A stretch of DNA of 64,000 nt from Marinobacter sp. CHS3-4 (GCF_030053415.1 NZ_JASGBJ010000001.1:1178001-1242000), one strand, 5' to 3'; positions 34,269 to 44,223 are shown, numbered from the stretch's first letter. Notes: a model not told the origin generated them from the letters alone. Numbers and translations: made by a program.

Positions 34269-35360
34269 GCGAGAGCTGAGCACGGTGCCATAGGTGGGCT
34301 CTGTGCGGGCCCGCCTTAGCGCTTCAAATGACGCGGACGCCAGATCGACCGGCCCGCCGGCCGACTGGTGTTCCCCGTACAGTTCCATTCGTTCGTGTTT
34401 GGGCGCGCGGCCCATGATCTTGCGATAGCACCGGCTGAAGTGTGTTGCGGAGACAAACCCGCACATCGAAGCTATCTCGACAATCGAACAAGAGGTCTGT
34501 TTCAGCAGCCGCCGGGCCCGGCTCAAGCGCACACGAAGATAGTAACGGGACGGTGTGCAGCCGACATGTTTCAGGAACAGCCGCTCCAACTGCCGACTGG
34601 ACACTCCGGCCAGAGACGCCAGCTCCTTCAGTTCTATGGGCTCCTCGATGTTCGCTTCCATTAGCTGGGCGGCCTCCGCCAGTTTGGGTTGGGCGCAGGC
34701 CAGTCTGGGATGGATGGGCATGGGTTGATGTTCGCTCTCCTCCCGCACCCGGTCACAGATAAACATGTGGGACACGGCGTTGCTCAGATCCTTGCCGTGT
34801 CGGCGAGACAGAAAGCTGAGCATCATGTGCATGGGTACGGAGCCTCCGGTGCAGGTCATCCGGTCTTTTTCGATGGTGAATAGGCGATTGTTGGTCTGTA
34901 CCCGTGGAAAATCTTCCTGAATGGCTTCCAGGCATTCCCAGTGCGCGCTGCAGGCGTGGCCATCCAAAAGGTGAGCGCTTGCCAGGACGTAAGCACCGGT
35001 GCAGACGGCACCCAGAAGCACATGTCGACGCCCCATCTGCTTTAGCCAGTTGACCTCTTTGGTCGAGAAACTGCGGGTGACGTTAATGCCGGCTACGACG
35101 ATAACCAGATCGAAATGGGTTTCGTCCCGTATGGATGCATCAGGAACCATGGTGATGCCGTCACTTGCGCGAGCGAATTCGCCATCGGCGGTCAGCAGTT
35201 TCCAGGTATAGAGTTCTGTGCCCGCCAACTGGTTGGCCATGCGAAGGGGTTCAACCGCCGTGGCCAGGGCAATCAGCGTGAAGTTATCAATCAGCAGAAA
35301 GCCGACGCGGTAGGGGGGCCAAACCGTTGGCTGAATGGGCGAGTCTGTGTCAGTCGTCAT
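34260..35360 (-). CDS. GlxA-type AraC transcription regulator, GbdR-like
   Basis: A 366-residue regulator. Residues about 15-215 are a DJ-1/GATase1-like sensor ([27 protein letters not shown], in part; nucleophile-elbow Cys in GAVCTGA), and about 250-345 an AraC DNA-binding domain with two helix-turn-helix units ([40 protein letters not shown]). This architecture and the EPLRMAN motif match GbdR, the glycine betaine/dimethylglycine regulator of pseudomonads. ATG after GGGGGAGGTTGC. Its position among demethylase, Fhs, serine deaminase and flavoprotein genes suggests it controls them in response to a methylamine. Confidence 0.9.
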   Translation of the reverse strand: MTTDTDSPIQPTVWPPYRVGFLLIDNFTLIALATAVEPLRMANQLAGTELYTWKLLTADGEFARASDGITMVPDASIRDETHFDLVIVVAGINVTRSFSTKEVNWLKQMGRRHVLLGAVCTGAYVLASAHLLDGHACSAHWECLEAIQEDFPRVQTNNRLFTIEKDRMTCTGGSVPMHMMLSFLSRRHGKDLSNAVSHMFICDRVREESEHQPMPIHPRLACAQPKLAEAAQLMEANIEEPIELKELASLAGVSSRQLERLFLKHVGCTPSRYYLRVRLSRARRLLKQTSCSIVEIASMCGFVSATHFSRCYRKIMGRAPKHERMELYGEHQSAGGPVDLASASFEALRRARTEPTYGTVLSSRSG

Positions 35361-35647
35361 GCAACCTCCCCCGCGGCCCAGCGAAGGTCGTCTGTATCTG
35401 GACCGTCGTCTTCTGAAATTAGCTTTGTTGTTTTGACCGTGCAAATAATGATCAGTTCAGACTTTTGATCATTCTATGGCGGCCCTCTGATCAGACATGG
35501 TCCAAAAACGACACTGCCCGGTCCCGGATGGCCTCCATGCGACGCGGTAGTCTGTCGAAAATCATCTTGCTGTTGTCGTCAGAAAGCATGCGTGAGCCTT
35601 CCCTGGGCGCTATCCTGAACCTAAATCTCAGCGCAGGAGTCTGCGAA
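35361..35647. promoter_or_regulatory. divergent control region between the GbdR-like gene and sdaA
   Basis: A 287-base region without a gene if the TTG start of sdaA is right. It contains three copies of the hexamer palindrome TGATCA at 35449, 35466 and 35488, the last extended to CTGATCAG, within 45 bases. They may be regulator sites; AraC-type sites are usually asymmetric, so the link to the neighbouring regulator is only a guess. Confidence 0.45.
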
Positions 35648-37030
35648 TTGGCTATCAGTCTGTTCGAGCTTTTCAAAGCAGGCATCGGACCATCCAGCTC
35701 CCATACCGTGGGGCCGATGGAAGCCGCGCGCCGTTTTGCGGTGATGCTGGAAGAGCAGGGCTTGCTTGACCGTGTGTGCCGGGTCAAAGTCGCTCTGTAC
35801 GGTTCTCTGGGCGCTACCGGCAAAGGCCACGGCAGCGGCCCGGCGGTTATGATGGGGCTGGAAGGCGAACGCGCCGCGCTGATTGATCCTGACCAGATGC
35901 CGGAACGCCTTGAAGCCATTCGAAGCAGTGGAAGTCTGACGCTGGCAGGGCTTCATCCCGTGCGCTTCCGGGAAAACCATGACCTGATCTATCACCGTCG
36001 GAAGTCGTTGCCTGCGCACCCGAATGGCATGGTGTGTCAGGCGTTTGATCACTCCGGGGAGTGTCTCAGCGAGAAGACCTATTATTCCGTTGGCGGCGGC
36101 TTCGTGGTCAATACCAATAACCAGGGCGAGTTGGACATACGTGAAGACGATACGCCGTTACCCTTTCCGTTCAGCAGCGGCAGAACCCTGTTGGCCCAAT
36201 GCCGGGATAACGAGCTGACCATTGCCGATATCATGCTGGCCAACGAACAGGCATGGCGAACAGAGGACGAGATCCGGCGCGGCATCCTCGAATTATGGTG
36301 GGTAATGCGGGAATGCGTTCAGAACGGTATCCGCCACGAAGGCGAATTACCCGGGGGGCTGAAAGTTCGTCGCAGGGCGGCCTCGCTGTATCAGTCGTTG
36401 ATGGATAAGGATCGAGTTGACCTGATTTCCCCATCCCTGAGCGCGTTGGACTGGGTAAATCTCTATGCCCTGGCGGTGAACGAAGAGAACGCGGCCGGTG
36501 GACGGGTTGTGACAGCCCCCACCAATGGCGCCGCCGGTATCATTCCTGCTGTTTTGCATTACTACTGGGAGTTCTGCCCCCAGGCCACCGAAGACGGCAT
36601 TGTTCGCTTTATGCTGACTGCCGGGGCGATTGGCCTCCTGTTCAAGCAGAACGCGTCGATCTCGGGGGCCGAAGTGGGGTGTCAGGGCGAAGTGGGCTCC
36701 GCCTGCGCCATGGCGGCTGCGGGATTGGCGGCGGCCACCGGCGGCTCGCCGGAACAGGTGGAAAACGCCGCGGAAATCGGCATGGAACATCACCTCGGGA
36801 TGACGTGCGATCCGATTGGCGGATTGGTGCAGATTCCATGCATTGAACGCAATGCCATGGCGTCAGTGAAGGCCATCGATGCAGCCATTATGGCGTTACG
36901 GGGTGACGGCAAGCACTTTGTATCCCTGGATAAGGTGCTTCACACCATGCGGGAAACCGGAAAAGATATGCTGGATAAATACAAGGAAACTGCGAGAGGC
37001 GGGTTGGCGGTCAACATCATTGAATGCTGA
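35648..37030 (+). CDS. sdaA: L-serine ammonia-lyase, iron-sulfur type
   Basis: A 460-residue enzyme, the standard length for single-chain Sda[24 protein letters not shown] opens the beta domain; the alpha domain carries the cluster cysteines in [12 protein letters not shown] and [14 protein letters not shown]. It converts L-serine to pyruvate and ammonia with an oxygen-labile [4Fe-4S] cluster. The TTG start is chosen because CAGGAG lies eight bases upstream and homologues begin here; the frame is open 61 codons further up. Next to demethylation genes it probably finishes glycine-to-serine-to-pyruvate catabolism. Confidence 0.93.
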   Translation: MAISLFELFKAGIGPSSSHTVGPMEAARRFAVMLEEQGLLDRVCRVKVALYGSLGATGKGHGSGPAVMMGLEGERAALIDPDQMPERLEAIRSSGSLTLAGLHPVRFRENHDLIYHRRKSLPAHPNGMVCQAFDHSGECLSEKTYYSVGGGFVVNTNNQGELDIREDDTPLPFPFSSGRTLLAQCRDNELTIADIMLANEQAWRTEDEIRRGILELWWVMRECVQNGIRHEGELPGGLKVRRRAASLYQSLMDKDRVDLISPSLSALDWVNLYALAVNEENAAGGRVVTAPTNGAAGIIPAVLHYYWEFCPQATEDGIVRFMLTAGAIGLLFKQNASISGAEVGCQGEVGSACAMAAAGLAAATGGSPEQVENAAEIGMEHHLGMTCDPIGGLVQIPCIERNAMASVKAIDAAIMALRGDGKHFVSLDKVLHTMRETGKDMLDKYKETARGGLAVNIIEC

Positions 37031-37067
37031 CCGCCGAACGCTCCGGGTTAATCAGGGGTAATCAGGG

Positions 37068-39638
37068 TCAGGATTTGACCCGTTCGTTATCCGGGTCGTA
37101 CATCGCCCGATAGCCAACCGACTCAATGCGGATGGGGTAGTGCTCCTGGAAGTACTCCAGCGTCAGTTCCCGGCCTTCTTCAGCGTACTCGGCGGGGATG
37201 TACCCCAGCAGAATGATCTTGCCCACCGATGGACCATAGGCAATGCTGGTGTTGTAGGAGCGGCGCCCCTGGCTGTCCACCAGCACCTCGCCGGAATTCG
37301 GGTCCAGGATTGGCCACTGGCCGACCGGATACCGCAACACGCCGCTGGCATCTTTGTGTTCGGTCATGGTCATGGTGCAAAGATAGGCGGCTTGCTTTGC
37401 CAACGCCCGTTGTTGCAGGTAGGCGTCCTTGCCATGGAAGTTGGCGTCTTTTACTTTCGGTCGCTGCAGCCCGGCCTCGTAGAGGTTGTACTCGGTTTCC
37501 AGATCGGTGTTCTGCAAACGCAGGCTTTTCTCCATGCGACGGGTATTGGCGTAGGTTTCTATACCGACCGGGGTCACTCCTGCGCTGAAGAACAGGTCCC
37601 AGATCCGTAGACCGTAACTAAACGGGAAGTAGAGCTCCCAGCCCTGTTCGCCCACATAGGAAATACGGAAGGCCCAGACCGGCACCCCCTGAACGTTCAA
37701 TTCCCGGGCAGTGGCAAACGGGAAATTCTCGTTCGACAACTGATCCGGATCTGTGACGAATTGCGCCAGAGTTTCCCGGGCTTTGGGCCCCCAAAGCCCC
37801 AGGGTGGCGACTTCGTCCGTGCGGTCGTCCAGTCGAATGTTGTTCAGTCCTTGTTCGCGGGCCATGCGGGTGATCCAGCAGTAATCCCGATAACCGGTAT
37901 CGCCGCCGCAGACAACGCGGTAGTCATTGTCACCTCGCCGGATGATGGTCAGGTCCGAGCGGATGCCTCCGCGTGAATCCAGGAAATGGGTGTAAACGCC
38001 TTTGCCATGCGGTGTGCTGCCGCCGACCTTGGCCACGGACAGATATTCCAGCAGCGATTCCGCGTCGTCGCCGGTGATGTCGAAAATTGCGAAGTGAGAC
38101 AGGTTCACCATGCCCACGGATTCGCTCATTTCCAATTGCTCCGCGTTGGACACTTCCCAGAAATGGCGGGCGTCCCACTCGTTTTCCCGCCGGGGAATGC
38201 GGTCGCGGTATTTCTCCAACAGGGTGGCCTCGTTGGCCGCATAGCCATGAGCCCGCTCCCAGCCGGCCGCTTCCATAAAATAACCACCCAGCTCTACCTC
38301 TCGAAGGTAGAACGGGCTGTTGCGCATCCGGCGCCCGGTTTCATAGGGCTCTCTTGGGTGTACCGCCGGGGTGTAGATCTTCTTGGCCGTTTCGTAGCAG
38401 CGGTTATACACATAGTCCGGTGTTTTCTGAACCGGATAATGCCGGGCAATATCAACGCTATGAATATCCAGGTCTGCAGAGCCATGGGTCATCCAGTCTG
38501 CCAGGACTTTGCCAGCGCCGGGGCCGTCTTTGACCCACACCGCCTCGCAGAACCAAAGGTTGTTTACTTCCGGGCTCTCTCCCATCAGTGAACCGCCGTC
38601 GGGTGTGACCGACAGCAGCCCGTTGAAGGAGTGTTTTTCCTCCCACCCCAATTCGCCCAGTATCGGCGTCATCTCGATGGCTTTCTCGTAGGCGTCCATG
38701 ACCTGCTCCAAAGAGAGATCCCGCATGGAAGGCGACATGCGTGCCTCGCCAGGCTCGGCAATGGCTTTGGGGTAAACCAGTCTTGGGTCTTCGGCTTCGT
38801 AGTAGCCCCATTCGATGCGACCACCCTCGGTGGTTTTGGGGTCGCCGGTATCCCGGACATAGGCGGAATTGCCCTGATCCCGGAACAGGGGGTAGCCAAT
38901 CTGTTTGCCGGTGCCTTCAAATTCATCGTAGGGCCCGAAAAACAGCAGTGGGTGTTCCAGGGGCATCAGCGGCAGGGCTGCTTTTGCAGTGTCTGCCATG
39001 ATTGGCCCCCAGATACCCATCGACAGTACGACATACTCTGCTTCAATGTAGCCTTTGTGAGTCTCTACGCCGCGCACCTTGCCATCCTGCACGTCGATGC
39101 GAATGGCCGGGGTGTAGGCAAACGCCTGAAGTTTGCCGGTGGCCACCGCTTCTTCCACCAGGTCGCCAGCCACTCGTTGTGACCGTGGCACGACCAGTCC
39201 GGCGTCCGGGTCCCACATGGCGCCCTGGATGGAGTCTTCGTTCAACAACGGAAACAGCTCTTTGGCCTGGGCTGGCGAAATCATGCTGACATTGGTGCCG
39301 AAGGCTTTGCCGGAACCTACTTTACGAAGCAGTTCCTGCATCCGCCCGTCGTCGTCCTTGCGGGCGACTTCCATGCCGCCACACTTCACATAGTTGCCCC
39401 GTTTCTCGTAAAACGCCTGACTGTACTTGGTGGTGTAAATGTTCAGTTTGTCGTGGGAGGTGGTAAAGCAGAAATCCGAGGCGTGGGAGGTGGAGCCGAT
39501 ATCAGACGGGATGGCGGACTTTTCAAGCCCGACGATGTCATCCCAGCCGTTTTCGATCAGGTGATGGGCCACCGACGCCCCAACAATACCGCCTTGGCCG
39601 ACAATGACGACTTTTGCACGTTTCGGTAATTGTGCCAT
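37068..39638 (-). CDS. FAD-dependent dimethylglycine/sarcosine dehydrogenase-like protein with GcvT domain
   Basis: An 856-residue fusion. Residues about 8-400 are a DAO-type flavoprotein: dinucleotide motif VVIVGQGGIVGAS and GSTSHASDF, where related enzymes attach FAD through His. Residues about 430-840 are a GcvT-like aminomethyltransferase (HFAIFDITGDDAESLLEYL; IRRGDNDYRVVCG; YVGEQGWELYFPFSYG). Such fusions oxidatively demethylate dimethylglycine or sarcosine and pass the one-carbon unit to THF as 5,10-methylene-THF. The expected product sarcosine or glycine would feed the serine route next door. Convergent with sdaA, divergent from the sulfatase gene. Confidence 0.9.
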   Translation of the reverse strand: MAQLPKRAKVVIVGQGGIVGASVAHHLIENGWDDIVGLEKSAIPSDIGSTSHASDFCFTTSHDKLNIYTTKYSQAFYEKRGNYVKCGGMEVARKDDDGRMQELLRKVGSGKAFGTNVSMISPAQAKELFPLLNEDSIQGAMWDPDAGLVVPRSQRVAGDLVEEAVATGKLQAFAYTPAIRIDVQDGKVRGVETHKGYIEAEYVVLSMGIWGPIMADTAKAALPLMPLEHPLLFFGPYDEFEGTGKQIGYPLFRDQGNSAYVRDTGDPKTTEGGRIEWGYYEAEDPRLVYPKAIAEPGEARMSPSMRDLSLEQVMDAYEKAIEMTPILGELGWEEKHSFNGLLSVTPDGGSLMGESPEVNNLWFCEAVWVKDGPGAGKVLADWMTHGSADLDIHSVDIARHYPVQKTPDYVYNRCYETAKKIYTPAVHPREPYETGRRMRNSPFYLREVELGGYFMEAAGWERAHGYAANEATLLEKYRDRIPRRENEWDARHFWEVSNAEQLEMSESVGMVNLSHFAIFDITGDDAESLLEYLSVAKVGGSTPHGKGVYTHFLDSRGGIRSDLTIIRRGDNDYRVVCGGDTGYRDYCWITRMAREQGLNNIRLDDRTDEVATLGLWGPKARETLAQFVTDPDQLSNENFPFATARELNVQGVPVWAFRISYVGEQGWELYFPFSYGLRIWDLFFSAGVTPVGIETYANTRRMEKSLRLQNTDLETEYNLYEAGLQRPKVKDANFHGKDAYLQQRALAKQAAYLCTMTMTEHKDASGVLRYPVGQWPILDPNSGEVLVDSQGRRSYNTSIAYGPSVGKIILLGYIPAEYAEEGRELTLEYFQEHYPIRIESVGYRAMYDPDNERVKS

Positions 39639-39819
39639 GTTGAATCTCCCTCACCCGTGGTTAACGGACATTGAACGCCCGGGGTTACCGCAGCTCTGAT
39701 TCAATGTGGCTCTCATTGGGGTAAGGTGGTAAATCCAATACGACACCAAGGCGACCAAAAACGGCAAGGTGACGTCTGCATTAACCTTGCGAACAATAAC
39801 AATACTTTTGAGGATTCTT

Positions 39820-41853
39820 ATGCTGCGTTCGGGTCACGTTCTGATTCTATCCCTGTTTGCCATGATGGTTTTGTTGGCGGGGTGTGGTTCTGATTCCGGT
39901 GAGTTATCTGGCGAGAGTCAGTCAGGTCATTCAGCGCCTACTGAAAGCACGCGGGTTGCCAACGAAGCAGTGCTGAGCCAGCGACCCTTCTCCAATCGCG
40001 AGGATTTCGATCACGCACGTCGTGGACTGATTGCTCAGGACCCGGATCTGGTGGTGAAACAGTCGGATGGCCAACAGGTTTGGAATATGCCGGCCTACGA
40101 CTTTGTGAATGACGAAGGCAAGAATGCTCCGGCTTCCGTCAATCCCAGCCTCTGGCGCCAGGCGGCCCTGAACAACATTCACGGGCTGTTTGAAGTCACC
40201 GATGGCATTTATCAGATCCGAGGTTACGACCTGTCGAACATGACCCTGATTGAAGGCGATACCGGCTGGATTCTGGTTGATCCTCTGACGGCGAAAGAAA
40301 CCGCCAGTCGAGCGTTTTTGTTTGCCCGTGAGCATCTGGGCGAGAAACCGGTTCACGCGATCATGTTTACCCATAGCCATGTCGACCATTTCGGCGGGGT
40401 GCAGGGCATCCTTCAGCATCTGTCTGAGCAAGAGAAAGCCGGGTTGAAAATCATTGCTCCTGCGGGTTTTGAAGACGAGGCAACCAGCGAAAACATAATT
40501 GCGGGTCCTGCCATGAGCCGCCGTGCCACGTACATGTACGGCAAGCGCCTGGCCCGGGATTCGCGCGGGCACATTGATACGGGGCTGGGGAAGAGCCCCG
40601 CGTTTGGTACCTTTGGCTTTGCACCACCCACGGACGTGATCAGTGAGACCGGTTCGACCATGACGGTGGACGGTGTGCCTATGGAATTCCAGATTGTGTC
40701 GGGGTCTGAGGCGCCGGCCGAGTTCACCTTTTATCTGCCCGAAAAGAAAGCTTTCTGCGGCGCCGAGCTGGTCAGCCGGAACATGCATAATCTTTACACC
40801 CTGCGTGGCGCCAAGGTCCGTGACGCCCGTATCTGGAGCGGATTTATTGACGAGGCCAGGACCCGTTTTGCAGAGGCTGAGGTCTATTTTGCCAGCCACC
40901 ACTGGCCGCTCTGGGGGCAAGAGGCCATTCAGGATTTTCTGGCCAAGCAACGCGACACCTATAAATTCATCCACGACCAGACGGTTCGCCTGATGAATCA
41001 GGGCGCAACGCCACGAGAAATCTCGGAACAGATCAGTCTACCTAAAGCATTGAGCTCTGATTTTCACAACCAGGGCTATTACGGCACCGTGTCCCACAAC
41101 GCGAAGGCGGTTTACCAGTATTACATGGGGTGGTTTAACGCCAATCCAGCCCAGTTGAATCCCTTGCCGGAGGGCGAAACAGCCCAGCGCTACGTCGATA
41201 TGATGGGGGGCGTGGATGAGGTTCTACTGAAAGCCCGAAAACAATTTGATTCCGCCGCAGACAAGAACGCAGAAGAGGGCCTGGATACCTATCGCTGGCT
41301 TGCCGAGTTGCTGAACCACGTGGTGTTTGTGGCGCCCGATAATGACGATGCCAAAGCTTTGCTGGCAGGCGTTTACGACCAGCTGGGCTATCAGGCGGAA
41401 TCCGGACCCTGGCGGGATTTCTACCTTTCAGGAGCCTATGAATTACGTCATGGATCGCCCGAAACCGGCATCGAGCCAGTAATGATGAAGGACCTGCTGT
41501 TGCACACGCCGGTATCATTGTTTTTTGACAGCATGGCCGTTCGCCTGATTGCCGAAGCAGCAGAGGGCGAACACCTGAACATAAAGATCCGTTTTACCGA
41601 CCTTGAGGAAACCTATCTACTGACTCTGCAAAACTCCGTGCTGCACAATCGTCTGGTCACGGCAGACACACCGGCTGACGCCACGCTGATGGTCACTCGC
41701 GCGGCGTTTGTGGACCTGTTGATTGGTGAGGCAGGGATCTCAGACCTGCTGTTCAGCGATGACATCAACTTCGAGGGAAGCAAGCTGGATCTGATCAGCT
41801 TCTTTGGCATGCTGGATAAACCGGAAGGTCGGTTCGATGTCGTGACTCCGTAA
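39820..41853 (+). CDS. lipoprotein alkylsulfatase, SdsA-type MBL fold
   Basis: A 677-residue metallo-beta-lactamase-type sulfatase. The zinc motif THSHVDHFGG is near residue 185, a helical dimerisation region follows, and the last 120 residues resemble the SCP2-like domain of SdsA1. It should cleave alkyl sulfate esters to alcohol and sulfate. The N-terminus is a lipobox (LLAGC, Cys22), so it is predicted to be membrane-anchored, unlike soluble secreted SdsA. ATG after TTGAGGA; the upstream in-frame codons would destroy the signal. Ends at a good terminator. Confidence 0.9.
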   Translation: MLRSGHVLILSLFAMMVLLAGCGSDSGELSGESQSGHSAPTESTRVANEAVLSQRPFSNREDFDHARRGLIAQDPDLVVKQSDGQQVWNMPAYDFVNDEGKNAPASVNPSLWRQAALNNIHGLFEVTDGIYQIRGYDLSNMTLIEGDTGWILVDPLTAKETASRAFLFAREHLGEKPVHAIMFTHSHVDHFGGVQGILQHLSEQEKAGLKIIAPAGFEDEATSENIIAGPAMSRRATYMYGKRLARDSRGHIDTGLGKSPAFGTFGFAPPTDVISETGSTMTVDGVPMEFQIVSGSEAPAEFTFYLPEKKAFCGAELVSRNMHNLYTLRGAKVRDARIWSGFIDEARTRFAEAEVYFASHHWPLWGQEAIQDFLAKQRDTYKFIHDQTVRLMNQGATPREISEQISLPKALSSDFHNQGYYGTVSHNAKAVYQYYMGWFNANPAQLNPLPEGETAQRYVDMMGGVDEVLLKARKQFDSAADKNAEEGLDTYRWLAELLNHVVFVAPDNDDAKALLAGVYDQLGYQAESGPWRDFYLSGAYELRHGSPETGIEPVMMKDLLLHTPVSLFFDSMAVRLIAEAAEGEHLNIKIRFTDLEETYLLTLQNSVLHNRLVTADTPADATLMVTRAAFVDLLIGEAGISDLLFSDDINFEGSKLDLISFFGMLDKPEGRFDVVTP

Positions 41854-41971
41854 AACGGTGTAACACCAGAGCCCTACAGTCCGGTCTACAATAAGTACTA
41901 TGAAGGTTTGAAAAATGATCAGGAATCCGAAGAGTAATCTGATCCCGGGTTAACCAATGTTTAAACACGAG

Positions 41972-41998
41972 CAGCTCCAAACGGAGCTGTTTGTTTTT
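41972..41998 (+). terminator. rho-independent terminator after the alkylsulfatase gene
   Basis: Seven-pair stem CAGCTCC/GGAGCTG with a four-base loop, followed by TTTGTTTTT. It lies 118 bases after the stop; between them is an unexplained AT-rich stretch. Confidence 0.85.
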
Positions 41999-42082
41999 CA
42001 GAATACCGGATGACTGGGCGTGGAAATAACGATACTTACTTAACGAAAAAAATCCCTGCGACTCAGAAATGGTGGAGAATCC

Positions 42083-42700
42083 ATGCTTATTGACCTCGAG
42101 ACGATCGATTCCAAACACATACATCCCATCCTCACGCAGACAGTGATTCCGCGCCCGGTGGCGTGGGTGCTGTCGACCAACCCGGGCGGCGATTACAATC
42201 TTGCCCCGTATTCTTTTTTTACCGTCATTACCAGCAAGCCGCCCATTCTGATGGTGTCCGTCGGCAAGAAGCCGTCTGACGGTTCGTTCAAGGACACTCG
42301 AGTCAATCTGGAAGCTCGCAGGCAGTTTGTAGTGCACATTGGTGCCAGCGAGCACGCCGAAGCCATGACGGCATCGTCGCGCCATCTGGATCACGGCGAG
42401 TCGGAGCTGGATCAGCTGGATCTGCAACTGGTGCATGAAGAGGATTGGCCTCTGCCGCGTGTAGAGGGTTGTCCTGTGGCCCTGTATTGTGAGCTCCGGG
42501 AAGTGATTGAAATGGGTGATACACCTCAGTCGCTGGTGTTTGGTGATATCAAGCGGGTGTTCGTGGACGACCGGGTGGGCAGCATCAATGATCAGGGGCG
42601 TTACGTCATTGACGCCCAAGGCATTGACCCGATTGCACGCCTCGGTGGCAGCGAGTACAGCACTCTGGGTGACATTCTGAATGTGCCAAGACCCGACTGA
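42083..42700 (+). CDS. flavin reductase-like FMN-binding protein
   Basis: A 205-residue protein of the flavin-reductase-like split-barrel family. VIPRPVAWVLSTNPGGDYNLAPYSFFT (in outline) and the following PPILMVSVGKKPSDGSFKDT are the FMN-contacting segments, and FVVHIG closes the first barrel. Family members reduce or bind flavin; some act as partners of oxygenases. No monooxygenase is adjacent, so the partner is unknown. Start ATG follows GGTGGAGAATCC. Confidence 0.9.
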   Translation: MLIDLETIDSKHIHPILTQTVIPRPVAWVLSTNPGGDYNLAPYSFFTVITSKPPILMVSVGKKPSDGSFKDTRVNLEARRQFVVHIGASEHAEAMTASSRHLDHGESELDQLDLQLVHEEDWPLPRVEGCPVALYCELREVIEMGDTPQSLVFGDIKRVFVDDRVGSINDQGRYVIDAQGIDPIARLGGSEYSTLGDILNVPRPD

Positions 42701-42742
42701 CGATACGTATCTGATATCTCCAGGCCTGAAGGGATGGTAGCG

Positions 42743-43564
42743 ATGGTCTTACGCGACACACTTAAAACAGCGGACGTGTACGTAAAGGTTTCGCTCGCCG
42801 TCTGGTTGGCGGCCACCGTTGATGCCCTGGGCGGGCTTATGGGTTTTTGGTCAGTGGTTGGCGATGCCAGGGAACTGGTCCTGATTGCCGAGTTTGTAAT
42901 GATGCTCGTGCTCCTGATCAATTGCTATGCGCTTAAAAACTGGATAGTCAGACACACCGATCACTCCCTTTATCGTCAAGTGGCGTGGCTCAGTGTCGGC
43001 TCTCTGGTCCTTTGTATTCTGGGTGATCTGGTGAACTTCAACCTGCCGGAATCCTATTACCGCTATGGCCAGGTTGTTAAGCATGACTACCTTGCTGATT
43101 CGGTCTGGTTTTTCGCCCCCGGTTATCTGCTTTTGCTGATAGCAGCCGTCAGAATTGCGCGAGCGAATGGTCTGGGAATTGCGGGCATTGCTGCCTTGCT
43201 GGCGGTTGCGGGCATTATCGGCGGTGTCTCTATCAACGCCATGCATCTGCCGGGTACTGGCACTTACGTCTCAGCCATCACAGGCTTTTACGGCATTTTT
43301 ATTACGGTGGTCGGTGCCAGTGGTATCGTCTTCATGTTGTCTTTTGGCAAGCGGCGGTTCCGTCCGGGCGTGCTTCTGGTCAGCGTTGGAATTTTGATGG
43401 CTGCGGTGGCAGACAGCGTGATTGGTCAGTTCTGGATCTACGGTAACGGCGGTGAGGGCTTCTTCCCCGCCGCCCGGTACGTGAACTGGTCGCTTTACGT
43501 TGGGTCCCAGTGTCTAGTCATCCACTTGGCGCGCGTGGCCTATTGGAATCGACCTTGTTCTTGA
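42743..43564 (+). CDS. polytopic inner-membrane protein of unknown family
   Basis: A 273-residue protein with about eight hydrophobic spans and few charged residues. Short conserved-looking loops include GDLVNFNLPESYYRYGQVVKHDYL (in outline) and FWIYGNGGEGFFPAARY, with acidic and aromatic residues. The layout faintly recalls YhhN/TMEM86-type membrane enzymes but I cannot claim membership. The second ATG of a closely spaced pair is chosen because AAGGG lies nine bases upstream of it. Confidence 0.75.
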   Translation: MVLRDTLKTADVYVKVSLAVWLAATVDALGGLMGFWSVVGDARELVLIAEFVMMLVLLINCYALKNWIVRHTDHSLYRQVAWLSVGSLVLCILGDLVNFNLPESYYRYGQVVKHDYLADSVWFFAPGYLLLLIAAVRIARANGLGIAGIAALLAVAGIIGGVSINAMHLPGTGTYVSAITGFYGIFITVVGASGIVFMLSFGKRRFRPGVLLVSVGILMAAVADSVIGQFWIYGNGGEGFFPAARYVNWSLYVGSQCLVIHLARVAYWNRPCS

Positions 43565-43575
43565 GACCCCAAACT

Positions 43576-43779
43576 CTATTTTTTGATAAACGTCAGGAAG
43601 GCACCGGCCGCTGCAGAAGCAGCGCCGCCGATCAAATACCACATGGTTTCATCGGTAAAACGACCGGTCAGTGATTCGGTAATCTGTCCGCCGACGGACT
43701 GTGAGGATTGGTAGCCGAAGTAGAGCAGAACGATACCGACAACCAGAAGAACGATACCGATTAGCTTATTGTTTCCCAT
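43576..43779 (-). CDS. DUF3185-type small membrane protein
   Basis: A 67-residue protein with two membrane spans (about 4-22 and 46-64) and a polar hinge containing SQSVGGQITESLTGRFTDETMWYLIGG in outline, which is the DUF3185 signature. Common in marine gammaproteobacteria; function unknown. Transcribed against its neighbours, with the next plus-strand gene starting 28 bases away, so the two promoters must be close. Confidence 0.85.
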   Translation of the reverse strand: MGNNKLIGIVLLVVGIVLLYFGYQSSQSVGGQITESLTGRFTDETMWYLIGGAASAAAGAFLTFIKK

Positions 43780-43807
43780 AGGTATTCCACTTTTGAAGGT
43801 TTGATTT

Positions 43808-44131
43808 ATGTCTGAAGATCCGCTGAAAACACTCTCTGATATGGCCAGTGACGCTCATGCCCGCATTCAGGCGACCCATGATCACATCAATCCGGTCATT
43901 GAGGTTCGCCGGAAAATGCGAGATGCAGGTATCCCCGCAGACGTGATGACCATCGACTGTTTGCGAACCCGTCGCAGGATCACACTCATATTACACGATG
44001 GTCAGCCCGGGATGCTGCTCTACCAGTTCATCACAATTGATGAGGAAGTGGGAAATAACTTCCAGAGCATGGCATTTGCCGACATGGACACCCAGAAGCT
44101 CTTTGGGTGGATTGAAGATTATTTCGGCTAG
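43808..44131 (+). CDS. hypothetical 107-residue cytoplasmic protein
   Basis: A soluble protein with a helical N-terminus (MSEDPLKTLSDMASDAHARIQ), a beta-rich middle (RRRITLILHDGQPGMLLYQFI) and an aromatic C-terminus (KLFGWIEDYFG). Not a family I can name. ATG after GAAGG. Conservation in related marine genomes would need a search. Confidence 0.65.
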   Translation: MSEDPLKTLSDMASDAHARIQATHDHINPVIEVRRKMRDAGIPADVMTIDCLRTRRRITLILHDGQPGMLLYQFITIDEEVGNNFQSMAFADMDTQKLFGWIEDYFG

Positions 44132-44223
44132 AGGCTGAAAGCTTTAGAACTTTTGCCCTGTATAAAAGTCTGACTTGGTGAGTAAGGCGTAACCAGAGTC
44201 AGGGAGCATAGGAGGGCAAGATC

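Noticed and set aside
37040..37085. GGGTCA/TGACCC inverted repeat between sdaA and the flavoprotein gene, considered as a terminator
   Set aside because: It lies inside the 3' end of the flavoprotein coding sequence and has no T run.
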